Shown here: piece after piece, positions 9,153 through 16,933 of the stretch
Position numbering within the stretch: position 1 is the stretch's first letter
Layout: each line of letters begins with the position of its first letter
Source of the DNA: Collinsella sp.
GTDB taxonomy: Bacteria > Actinomycetota > Coriobacteriia > Coriobacteriales > Coriobacteriaceae
Length of the DNA stretch: 51,809 nucleotides
Assembly: GCA_019414515.1 (NCBI GenBank)
Contig: DXLX01000046.1
Span: forward strand, 1-51,809
Direction: 5' to 3'
Notes under the pieces: model-generated
Database searches by the model: none
Told to the model about the DNA's origin: nothing
Seen by the model: the letters and a program-made list of their open reading frames with translations, nothing else
Program-made: the position numbers and the translations under genes

Positions 9153-10220
9153 CTACACTTCTCGCTTTCCCAGGGCGTTCGCTGCCATGCGTTTGCAGGC
9201 GCCCAAGCGCCCAAACCTCAAGACGTCGTAATCGAACATGAGCTTTTTGCACTCACGGGCATTGGGGGCCTTGCTGGTAAGCGCCGCACGCACCATAGCA
9301 GCAACAGAAGGAGCGCATTGTGCGAGCGCAGCATCGCTGCCCACGGCAGAACCGGAAAGGGCCGCGGCGACGGCAGCAAACACCTTGCCGCAGTCCGAGC
9401 CCAGCAACCTGAGCGCATCGTACAGCACCAGATCGCATAGGAAGTACGCCAGGTCATCGGCATGCTGAGCATCGAGACCGTCGCGCTGCCAGTCAGTCAG
9501 CACCGCGGAGTAAATCTTCACGTGCTCCAGCAGGCGCGTCTCGTCGTCGTAGCGCATAGTGTCCATGAGTGAGCCCTTGCGCGCCACACGGTAATCGTAC
9601 AGCTTGTTCGAGATAAGCGCGGTCTTGTGCGAACGACCGTACACGGCAAAGTCGAAAACCTGGTCCTCGCCATACTTGACGGTTTCGTCGAACACGATCC
9701 CGTTGCCCAGCAAAAACTCACGCTTGCAGGCGGTGCGCCATGCAAAGGGGCGAGAAGCTTCCTTAAACAGCAGGTCAGAGCAATAGCCTTCAAACGACAC
9801 ATCACGCGGGCTCAGCACATAGTTAAGCCACGGATACCCCGCCTCCAGCGGATACGGATTCGCGCCAAAGGTCAAAACGTCGCAGTCCTCGCGCTCAAAG
9901 GTTTCGACGATCACGCGGCATGCATCGGGCGTAAACCGGTCGTCGGAATCCAAAAACGCGACGATAGGCGCCGTGGATGCGGCGATGCCTGCATTACGTG
10001 CACTCGACAGGCCGCCGTTCTCCTTATCGACCAGCGTAAAGCGCGCATCCTTTTCGCAATAGGCAGCCGCAATATCGCGTGAACCGTCCGGCGAGCCATC
10101 GTTGACTAACACGCCTTCCCAATCGGGCATGTCCTGCGCAAGCAGGGAGTCCAGGCACCAGGCCAGGCACTCCTCCACTTTGTAGATGGGAACGACAACA
10201 GAAATCTTGGGGGTAGCCAT
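9153..10220 (-). CDS. GT2 family glycosyltransferase
   Basis: A 355-residue GT2 enzyme. ATG 10220 is preferred because AGGAG lies nine bases upstream; GTG 10226 would leave only three. The N-terminal GT-A fold shows KISVVVPIYKVEECL, LVNDGSPDGSRD and the metal/donor motif FLDSDDRF. The C-terminal ~150 residues are helical with no recognised motif. It is cytosolic by sequence and lies 12 bases downstream of another GT2 gene in the same operon. It probably adds one sugar to a surface polysaccharide; donor and acceptor cannot be told from sequence. Confidence 0.88.
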   Translation of the reverse strand: MATPKISVVVPIYKVEECLAWCLDSLLAQDMPDWEGVLVNDGSPDGSRDIAAAYCEKDARFTLVDKENGGLSSARNAGIAASTAPIVAFLDSDDRFTPDACRVIVETFEREDCDVLTFGANPYPLEAGYPWLNYVLSPRDVSFEGYCSDLLFKEASRPFAWRTACKREFLLGNGIVFDETVKYGEDQVFDFAVYGRSHKTALISNKLYDYRVARKGSLMDTMRYDDETRLLEHVKIYSAVLTDWQRDGLDAQHADDLAYFLCDLVLYDALRLLGSDCGKVFAAVAAALSGSAVGSDAALAQCAPSVAAMVRAALTSKAPNARECKKLMFDYDVLRFGRLGACKRMAANALGKREV

Positions 10221-10232
10221 AGTCACTCGCTC

Positions 10233-11351
10233 CTACTGTGCTGCCGGAACGTCGTCAGGGTGCGGGTTGTCGCCGTAGGTGCGCTGATACATCAGCACGC
10301 GCCAGACCAGCGGTAGGCCGCCAATCTTAAAGTAATGCTTAAACGTATTGAGCTTGCCCGGCTTCTTAAAGTCAAAGCGCGAATCGATATAGGCGCGGGG
10401 CGACTTGACCATCAGGCGCAAGTCGGTCTCGCCACGCGGATCAAACAGCGACAGATCAAAGCGACCGGCATCCCAGTCGGCCTTGAGCTCGGACGAGGCT
10501 TTCTTCCAAAACTGCTCGCGCAGTTCATCGACCAGGCGCTCATCATTCCAACGGTACGTATCGACCTTCATGCGCATTAAAATACCCTGAAGCTGAGCCT
10601 TAAGCTCGGGGCGTTCATCCAAAAAGCGCTGCATCTCGGCGTATTCGTCGCACACGCAAAATACCTTGTTGGGCGAATTAACGGAGCTCTTCTCGTTGTC
10701 TTGGCGATAGCACAAAATGGGGTCCGCGATAAACGCAGCACGCTCGGCGCATGCCCAGACCTTAAAGTTAAAACCCGCATCCTGATACGAAGCACCCGGC
10801 GTGGGAAGGAAGCGAATCTGATTGTCGTTGAGGAACTCGCGTCGATAGATGGCAGACCAAATGGAAGGCTTGCGGTAGAAGATACCCGGACGATCGGCGG
10901 GGCGATACGCCGCACCCGTCATATGCTCGTCGATAATTCCAAACAGCTCGCGGCGCTCGCTGGGCGTGGACCAGTACAGGTAAAAGTCGCCCTTAACAAC
11001 ATCGGCATGTTCGGCGTCGGCCTTGGCAACCAGCTTTTGAAGCGAATCCTCAAACATAAAGTCATCGGACTCCAAAATGCCTACGTACTCGCCACGCGCC
11101 ATCTCCAAGCCGCGGTTCATCGAGTCGCCGTAGCCGCTGTTGGCCTTGCCGATCATCTTTACACGGGGGTCGCGCTCCATGTACTCGCGGATGATATCTG
11201 GCGAGCTATCGGTGGAGCCGTCGTTGATGCAAATGATCTCAATATCCTCGAGCGTCTGTGCAATGGCAGAATCGAGGCACTCGCGCAGGTAGCGTTCGAC
11301 ATTGCAGATGGGAACAAGCAGCGAAACTTTAGGGGTATCAGAGTTCTGCAA
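10233..11351 (-). CDS. GT2 family glycosyltransferase, paralogue of the gene at 12473-13576
   Basis: A 372-residue GT2 enzyme with an uncommon TTG start at 11351, supported by AGGAGG five bases upstream. Motifs are VSLLVPICNVERYLREC, IICINDGSTDSSP, GYGDSMNRGLEMARGEYV and the acidic ILESDDFM. The N-terminal 120 residues are nearly identical to those of the gene at 12473-13576, and the shared motifs WSAIYR/WSAVYR, FLPTPGAS and SYRQDNE/CYRQDNE continue to about residue 230, so the two arose by duplication. The C-terminal parts diverge, which would fit different acceptors. It is the third gene from the 3' end of the glycan operon. Confidence 0.88.
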   Translation of the reverse strand: MQNSDTPKVSLLVPICNVERYLRECLDSAIAQTLEDIEIICINDGSTDSSPDIIREYMERDPRVKMIGKANSGYGDSMNRGLEMARGEYVGILESDDFMFEDSLQKLVAKADAEHADVVKGDFYLYWSTPSERRELFGIIDEHMTGAAYRPADRPGIFYRKPSIWSAIYRREFLNDNQIRFLPTPGASYQDAGFNFKVWACAERAAFIADPILCYRQDNEKSSVNSPNKVFCVCDEYAEMQRFLDERPELKAQLQGILMRMKVDTYRWNDERLVDELREQFWKKASSELKADWDAGRFDLSLFDPRGETDLRLMVKSPRAYIDSRFDFKKPGKLNTFKHYFKIGGLPLVWRVLMYQRTYGDNPHPDDVPAAQ

Positions 11352-11425
11352 GAGAACCTCCTGTTGAATAGCGTGTAACAGGGTTATTTTAGCAGCCGAG
11401 CTGCGGCGGGCGGCACCGCTTGGAA

Positions 11426-12466
11426 TTAGATAAAGCGTTCCAGGCAGGCCTTGAGACCGCGGGTCGAAAGATAGAACAGCGTGGCGTCTGCCATCGAAAC
11501 GCCCGAGGTCGCCGCAACGAGCTTATGGGCAACACGGCAAACGGCGCCCTTAGCAGGCATATCCGCCCACTCCGTTCCCAAAAACGTCGTGAAATCCATA
11601 TTGACGCGACCGGCCACGCGACGGAAACCATCGGCATCCAAGCGCGCCAAATCAAACACGATAAGGTCCAAGAACCAGGTAATCAGCTCTCCGGGGCACA
11701 GGTCCAAAAGGCCGTAGGCCGCCCAGTCTTCCATAACTTCCTCGAGCATCCTCATGTGTGCGTCGAGCTTTTTGGCGCGTGCCTCGGCACTGTTGAACTC
11801 GTGCGTCGCCGATTCGCTCTCCATCACGTAGTGGTAGAACCTGACCGGCATGACGACGGTCTTTGAGGCCAGCGCGTAAGCTGCAAACTGGAACACAACG
11901 TCCTCGCCCAAGGCCAAGCCGGGGGCAAAACGTATGCCCTCGCGATTGAGCAGCTCGCGCGAAAAAGCCGCGCGGCACGCATAGGGCTGTGCGTTTGCGT
12001 GGAACAGCAACTGGGGATCACGGGCGCCAAAAGTGCCCGCCTTGGGGCTCATGAGTTGCTGGACCCGCTTGGGCGCGGCGTCGGACGGCTCGCAAACGCC
12101 GCCAAAAACGGCGACCTCGGCATCTGCAGACTCCATGGCATGCAGCACGCACTCGACCGTCTGGGCGTCGATGTAATCGTCGGCGTCCACAAAAAAGACG
12201 GTCTCGCCCTCGGCGGCATCGATACCGGCATTTCGAGCGCACGAGACACCAGCGTTTTCCTGGTCAATCACCAGCACACGGTCGTCGGCCTGCGCAATTT
12301 GACGCAAGACGCCCAGCGAATCGTCAACCGAACCGTCGTTGACACAGACAACCTGAATCGAGCGCTCAGACTGTGCCAGCAGCGAGTCGAGGCATCTCTG
12401 AATGGAGCGCGCGGAGTTGTATACGGGAACGACAATAGTCGCTTTGGGAATCGAGGCCTCTCCCAT
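11426..12466 (-). CDS. GT2 family glycosyltransferase
   Basis: A 346-residue GT2 enzyme. The start ATG lies six bases after the stop of the upstream gene, with a G-rich ribosome binding site. Motifs are KATIVVPVYNSARSIQ, VVCVNDGSVDDS, SCARNAGIDAA and the acidic FFVDADDY. It resembles the gene at 9153-10220 more than the TTG-started pair, so the operon alternates two GT2 subtypes. There is a 74-base gap to the next gene downstream, the largest inside this operon; no terminator was seen there. Donor sugar unknown. Confidence 0.87.
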   Translation of the reverse strand: MGEASIPKATIVVPVYNSARSIQRCLDSLLAQSERSIQVVCVNDGSVDDSLGVLRQIAQADDRVLVIDQENAGVSCARNAGIDAAEGETVFFVDADDYIDAQTVECVLHAMESADAEVAVFGGVCEPSDAAPKRVQQLMSPKAGTFGARDPQLLFHANAQPYACRAAFSRELLNREGIRFAPGLALGEDVVFQFAAYALASKTVVMPVRFYHYVMESESATHEFNSAEARAKKLDAHMRMLEEVMEDWAAYGLLDLCPGELITWFLDLIVFDLARLDADGFRRVAGRVNMDFTTFLGTEWADMPAKGAVCRVAHKLVAATSGVSMADATLFYLSTRGLKACLERFI

Positions 12467-12472
12467 ACCGAC

Positions 12473-13576
12473 CTACCCCCTCAGCGATTCGATGAGGAAG
12501 GCGGCGACCACACCAGGGCCTCCAACCGAGGCGTAATACTTAGCGCGCCCCAAGGCACCATCCGTTGCAAAGTGCGGATGCTCGTCAACCCAGCCCTCTG
12601 GATCTTTGAGGATGGCAGCGAGATTCGCGCGCTTCCACGGCTTAAGATCGTCCAGCGAAAACTCCCCGGCATCCAAGGCCGCTTGGAATTCCTTGGTCAT
12701 CTGCACCAGGAACTCCTTATAGAACTTGGGTGCCAAGCGCACATAGTTCCACATATACGAATCGTATTTAATGAGCTGATTGAACTTGAGCATGCGGGCG
12801 ACGTCATCGCTTGCGTGATCGCGAGCATAATCTTCTCGGATCCAGCGCTCGATTTCGGCATACTCGGTATTGACGCAAAAGACCTTAGCCGAAGAATTGA
12901 CCGAGGAGTTCTCGTTGTCCTGACGATACGAAAGCACGGCATCGTGCAGGTAAACGGCCTTGTCGGCGCATGCGATCGCCTTAAAGGCAAACGACGTGTC
13001 CTGAAAGGATGCTCCCGGAGTCGGCAGGAACTTGATGCCGTTGCGCTCAAGAAAATCACAGCGGTACACGGCCGACCAAATCGACGGCTTTTGCTTAAAG
13101 AACTGCGTCGTGTCGCTCGGATGCACCGGCTTGTCACAGTCCCTTGCCTTAAACATCTCGTGCAGCGAGCGGCGCTCCTCGGGCTTAGACCAGTAGAAGT
13201 CAAAATTTGCCTTCGCAAAGTCGGTATTGAAGCGCTCGGCAGCTGCCACGAGCTTCTCCAGCGCATCGGGCGCCATAAAGTCATCGGACTCCAGAATGCC
13301 CACGTACTTGCCGCGCGCCATCTCGAGCCCGCGGTTCATGGAGTCGCCGTAACCGCTATTGGCCTTGTCGATCATCTTCACACGCGCGTCGCGCTCCATG
13401 TACTCGCGGATAATCGCCGGCGAGTTGTCGGTAGAGCCGTCGTTGATGCAGATGATTTCGATGTCCTCGAGCGTCTGCGCCACGGCGGAATCGAGGCACT
13501 CGCGCAGATAGCGCTCAACGTTGTAGATGGGAACAAGCAGCGACAGGACAGGGCCGCCAGGGGAATTAGTAGACAA
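12473..13576 (-). CDS. GT2 family glycosyltransferase, first gene of the glycan operon
   Basis: A 367-residue GT2 enzyme with a TTG start at 13576 and AAGGAG five bases upstream. Motifs are LSLLVPIYNVERYLREC, IICINDGSTDNSP, GYGDSMNRGLEMARGKYV and ILESDDFM. It is a close paralogue of the gene at 10233-11351 and shares its unusual start codon. It leads the minus-strand operon; the promoter should lie in 13577-13690, but no convincing hexamer pair was found there on this strand. Role: addition of a sugar to a wall or capsule glycan, by family. Confidence 0.88.
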   Translation of the reverse strand: MSTNSPGGPVLSLLVPIYNVERYLRECLDSAVAQTLEDIEIICINDGSTDNSPAIIREYMERDARVKMIDKANSGYGDSMNRGLEMARGKYVGILESDDFMAPDALEKLVAAAERFNTDFAKANFDFYWSKPEERRSLHEMFKARDCDKPVHPSDTTQFFKQKPSIWSAVYRCDFLERNGIKFLPTPGASFQDTSFAFKAIACADKAVYLHDAVLSYRQDNENSSVNSSAKVFCVNTEYAEIERWIREDYARDHASDDVARMLKFNQLIKYDSYMWNYVRLAPKFYKEFLVQMTKEFQAALDAGEFSLDDLKPWKRANLAAILKDPEGWVDEHPHFATDGALGRAKYYASVGGPGVVAAFLIESLRG

Positions 13577-13687
13577 ATGTGCTCCTTAGGAAATACCTGC
13601 CGTTAATGGTATCAAAGGGTCGTCCCGCCCGCGGGCGTTTATATAATCTATGGAGCTCGCAGAGGCGAACCGAAGCGAAAGGAAGTC

Positions 13688-13873
13688 ATGCAGCCCAAAG
13701 CCGCACGCAACATATCCATCGAAGCGCTGCGCTTGATCGCGGTCGCCACGCCCATGGCAGGTTCCTGCGTTTTATTCAAACCTTGCCAACATGGCGCAAC
13801 GACCCTTTACAATAGGTGCCGTCCAACGGACGCATTCGATAGCTTCCGCGCAGCGCTCGCCCGCCGCGCGTGA
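13688..13873 (+). pseudogene. Truncated start of an acyltransferase-3 family gene
   Basis: A GGAAG ribosome binding site precedes ATG 13688, and the first 20 codons read MQPKAARNISIEALRLIAV. This matches the start of integral membrane acyltransferases (Acyl_transf_3), which typically begin RNISIEALRIIA and then continue with a helix and a catalytic His. Here the resemblance stops after about codon 20; the remaining 40 codons are unrelated and lack a membrane helix. The best reading is a deletion remnant of a glycan O-acetyltransferase gene that once stood in this surface-glycan locus. The downstream part overlaps the possible promoter of the next gene. A short functional peptide is not excluded. 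Confidence 0.5.
13783..13813 (+). promoter_or_regulatory. Possible promoter of the GlfT-like gene
   Basis: TTGCCA (13783-13788) and TACAAT (13808-13813) are separated by 19 bases, longer than ideal. The pair lies about 75 bases before ATG 13889. Confidence 0.35.
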
Positions 13874-13888
13874 AAGGATATATTCCCC

Positions 13889-14908
13889 ATGACTTCCACC
13901 CTACCCGCCCCCATCGAGAAGCTCGCCATCGTTGTCGTTACGTACAAGCGCCAGGAACTCCTGGCCAACTTGTTCGACTCCATGACCGAGCTCACGGCAA
14001 CGCCTTGGCGTATCGTGATCGTCGACAACGAGAATTCGCGCGAAACCGAAGCCATGTGCGCCGCATTCAACGAGCGCCTCGCCAACCTGTGGGGCATCGA
14101 CACCGATCAGCCTGATGCAAATGGTGGCACCGACCGCGTCATCTACGCCCCGCAGCTCGAAAACGGCGGCGGCGCGGGCGGTTTTTCCGCCGGCACCAAG
14201 TGCGCCTACGACCTGGGCGCTCAGTGGTTCTGGGTGATGGACGACGACGTGCTCGTCATCCCGGAGGGCATCGAGCGCCTAGCCAAGTGGACCGGCCGCT
14301 ACGACGTTATCCAGGGTTCGCGCCTGGACTTCGACGGCGGCGCGTTCTTTTGGCAGTACCAGCTTATCCTTTCGCTTGGCATCCCCAACCCCATCGCTAA
14401 GTGGGACCTGGGCCCCGAGGGCTACCGCGCCATGAACCAGCTGTGCTTTGAAGGCGGCCTGTTCTCGCGCCGCGTAGTCGATAAGATCGGCCTGCCCGAT
14501 GCGCGCTTTTTCATCTACGGCGACGATGCCTGCTACGGCTACGTTGCCAGCCAGCACTTCCCAGCTGCCGTAGTTGCCGACGTGGTGCTCAAGCGCGCCC
14601 GCGCCATCTCTAACTGGGATATCGCCGGCAAACGCCAGCTCAACTCCACGAGCGACACCAACCGCTACTACATCATGCGCAACCGAGGCTTTTTGGCGCG
14701 CTACATGCAGATTTACGGCGACTACCACCCCATCTTGTTCCGCTTGGGCAACGCCGCGACCTTCTGCAAGGAGTTCATTCGTCTGGCAGCCGTCGACAAG
14801 TGCTTTAAGACCGGCATTCCGGCGCTGCGCCGCGGCATGAAAGACGCCCGCAAGATCATCAAGGATCCCAACTGGAAGCCCATGCCGCCCATGAAGGACG
14901 CAGAGTAG
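13889..14908 (+). CDS. GT2 glycosyltransferase, galactofuranosyltransferase-like
   Basis: A 339-residue GT2 enzyme starting at ATG 13889 (AAAGGA about 11 bases upstream). Motifs are KLAIVVVTYKRQELL, IVDNEN, ENGGGAGGFSAGTKCAYD and the acidic WVMDDDV. The GGxGGF motif, the DDD box and RYYIMRNRGF near the C-terminus are typical of GlfT1-type and rhamnosyl/galactofuranosyl transferases. It would act in the cytoplasm on a lipid-linked glycan, alongside the divergent GT2 operon. It ends 27 bases from the convergent gene at 14936 without a visible terminator. The galactofuranose specificity is an inference; no UDP-galactopyranose mutase gene lies in the window. Confidence 0.85.
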   Translation: MTSTLPAPIEKLAIVVVTYKRQELLANLFDSMTELTATPWRIVIVDNENSRETEAMCAAFNERLANLWGIDTDQPDANGGTDRVIYAPQLENGGGAGGFSAGTKCAYDLGAQWFWVMDDDVLVIPEGIERLAKWTGRYDVIQGSRLDFDGGAFFWQYQLILSLGIPNPIAKWDLGPEGYRAMNQLCFEGGLFSRRVVDKIGLPDARFFIYGDDACYGYVASQHFPAAVVADVVLKRARAISNWDIAGKRQLNSTSDTNRYYIMRNRGFLARYMQIYGDYHPILFRLGNAATFCKEFIRLAAVDKCFKTGIPALRRGMKDARKIIKDPNWKPMPPMKDAE

Positions 14909-14935
14909 CGGACACCCCCGCAGCATCGCCTGCTC

Positions 14936-16732
14936 CTACAGCCGCTGGCACACCGCAGCCACACGACGTCCATCAAACCCGAATCCCCAGCGCATGCGGC
15001 CCACACCGGGTCGCGGTACGCGAATCTTGTCGATGCCGCCACGCTCTATGTCGAGCAGTGCCTGAACAGCCAGCAGCTCCAGGCCCAGCTCGTCCACACC
15101 GGGGTCATACATCATGTTGATCGTTATCAGCGGACGCTCGTCGAGCATGCCGATCGTGTCTGCCGCGTCAAACACGGTGCCCGTAGGAAATACCTGGATG
15201 TCCCAGCGATCCACGCCACGCTTTCGCCTCGAGGCAGGATTGGCATAGCCCGGCAATCCAAAGCAGAGTCCCTGCAAGAGCAGGTGATATGGCAGCTGCG
15301 CATCTGGGTTGTTCGCACCGATTCCCGCATCTCCCAGGATGCGGTCTAACGCCTGCTTCACCGCATCCTCGTCCCCGCGGCACAACCCGTCGCGAAACGC
15401 ATCGACGTCTCGAACGTCCTCGGCAGCACGCTCAAACCAATCAATAATCACCAGACGAAAGGTCTGGCGAAGCTCGTTATTGGGCAACCGCAGGGCACGG
15501 AGGCGATTGCCATGTTCCGGCTCCTCAGTCATATCAGTCGTCAGGAAACCGGACAGATACAGCGCCGTCCACAGGCCATCATCAGGCGAGGCCTCTGGCC
15601 CCGCAGCGCCCAAACCAAGCGAGACATCAACGCATCCATGGGCCTCGAGCAAATCGAACAGGGCCGAAAGGCGGTAGAGATTCCACCCGGCAACTACCCT
15701 ACTCAGACAATCGGCATACCCATACAGATCGGTACGCACAGGCGCCGTGCAACCTCGGTCCAGAAAGCCGATCACACGCGCCGGACTTGAGCAATAGGCC
15801 CCGCCAAACCGATATCCCTCGAGCCATTCACGCGCATCATCCAGGTATTCCTCGCACCCGGCATGGCTCAGCAGGGCCTGAACCTCGGCATCTGAAAAGC
15901 CAAACCACCGGTCACACCACGTCGAGAGCGGCGTCGAAAGACAATACGAGCAGCTCCGCGAAGAAAGTGCCTCCTCGGCAGGGCCGGGACGCTCCCCCAT
16001 CAGACACGTCAACCGTAGCGAATGGCCCGCGGTGGCAATGGCGTCGAACAGCACGCGATCGAGCAGCTCCGCCGGACCGACGACGGAAGCGTCCCTCGCG
16101 CTCGCACGGCGCGACCACGCCGCGTCGTACCCATCAACGAGCAATACAACCTGCTCATCGCAGGCAATCTCCAGCAGCTCAATGAGCAGACCAAGCACCG
16201 AGTCAACCTCGGCCTCGCTCGCCACGCCACGCACAACGCGTTCGATGTGACGTACCTTGTCTCGAGCTAAATCCGGAGCTTCCAAGAGTGGCATCAAGCG
16301 AGCGCATTCGCCCGAAAGAACATCACGCACGACGCCGACAACAGAGGCACCACGCCTCGCAGCACCAGAAAAGTCCAGCGATATCACTGGATAGCACGCA
16401 TACTCATTCCGATAGCGCCCGCCATCCGCACCCCAAATCAGAGTATCGGCAAACGAAATCCGACCGGCACGACCGGCTGCGGGACGCTCCAGAAAAGCCT
16501 TGAGCATCGACAAGTTCATGCTCTTGCCAAAACCCTCGGGTCGGCAGCACACCATAACGGACGCGTCGCAATCCAGCACATCGGCAATAAACATAGTCTT
16601 ATCGATCAGCATGCAGCAACCAAGAGCCTCCATATAGTCGTGCATGCCAATGGGCAAAACCGCATCGTCGGAACAGCCAATCAGACGCACGCCAAAGTCG
16701 GCAGCACAACCATTATTTGCCTGTTCAGACAT
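14936..16732 (-). CDS. AAA-ATPase-like protein with degenerate PD-(D/E)XK nuclease domain
   Basis: A 598-residue protein. ATG 16732 is chosen because AGGGGA lies eight bases upstream; the frame is open further but without a ribosome binding site. The N-terminus (LPIGMHDYME, then RPEGFGKSMNLSML with the P-loop GFGKS at 67-71) is the AAA-ATPase_like family (PF09820). These proteins usually carry a C-terminal PD-(D/E)XK domain (PDDEXK_9). Here that region contains GVDRWDIQVFP, but the expected E-x-K strand reads PLITINMMYD, so the catalytic Lys seems lost. The biological role of the family is not settled; copies are often numerous and variable. It stands alone between a glycosyltransferase and a surface protein. 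Confidence 0.82.
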   Translation of the reverse strand: MSEQANNGCAADFGVRLIGCSDDAVLPIGMHDYMEALGCCMLIDKTMFIADVLDCDASVMVCCRPEGFGKSMNLSMLKAFLERPAAGRAGRISFADTLIWGADGGRYRNEYACYPVISLDFSGAARRGASVVGVVRDVLSGECARLMPLLEAPDLARDKVRHIERVVRGVASEAEVDSVLGLLIELLEIACDEQVVLLVDGYDAAWSRRASARDASVVGPAELLDRVLFDAIATAGHSLRLTCLMGERPGPAEEALSSRSCSYCLSTPLSTWCDRWFGFSDAEVQALLSHAGCEEYLDDAREWLEGYRFGGAYCSSPARVIGFLDRGCTAPVRTDLYGYADCLSRVVAGWNLYRLSALFDLLEAHGCVDVSLGLGAAGPEASPDDGLWTALYLSGFLTTDMTEEPEHGNRLRALRLPNNELRQTFRLVIIDWFERAAEDVRDVDAFRDGLCRGDEDAVKQALDRILGDAGIGANNPDAQLPYHLLLQGLCFGLPGYANPASRRKRGVDRWDIQVFPTGTVFDAADTIGMLDERPLITINMMYDPGVDELGLELLAVQALLDIERGGIDKIRVPRPGVGRMRWGFGFDGRRVAAVCQRL

Positions 16733-16865
16733 CGCAACGTTCCCCTTAAATCGCAGCACGATGCCAATTGTAATGACGGCCTCGCACGTACTGATGTAGC
16801 GCGCAAACATATCGGGCAACGGTAGCAACATGGGGTGTGAGGGGGCATAACTAATCGTTGCACAA

Positions 16866-16898
16866 CAAAACAGGGCCCGATGCATTCGCACCGGACCC
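16866..16898 (-). terminator. Rho-independent terminator of the LPXTG-like surface protein gene
   Basis: On the minus strand an 11-base stem (16888-16898 with 16873-16883, two G-T pairs, loop of four) is followed by TGTTTTGTT. It lies 36 bases after the stop at 16934. Confidence 0.8.
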
Positions 16899-16933
16899 CG
16901 TCCTGATTCTAAAGGCATTCGGCAACCGAGAGG

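Noticed and set aside
11999..13606. 535-codon plus-strand frame opposite two GT2 genes
   Set aside because: Antisense to two conserved glycosyltransferases, with no start signal.
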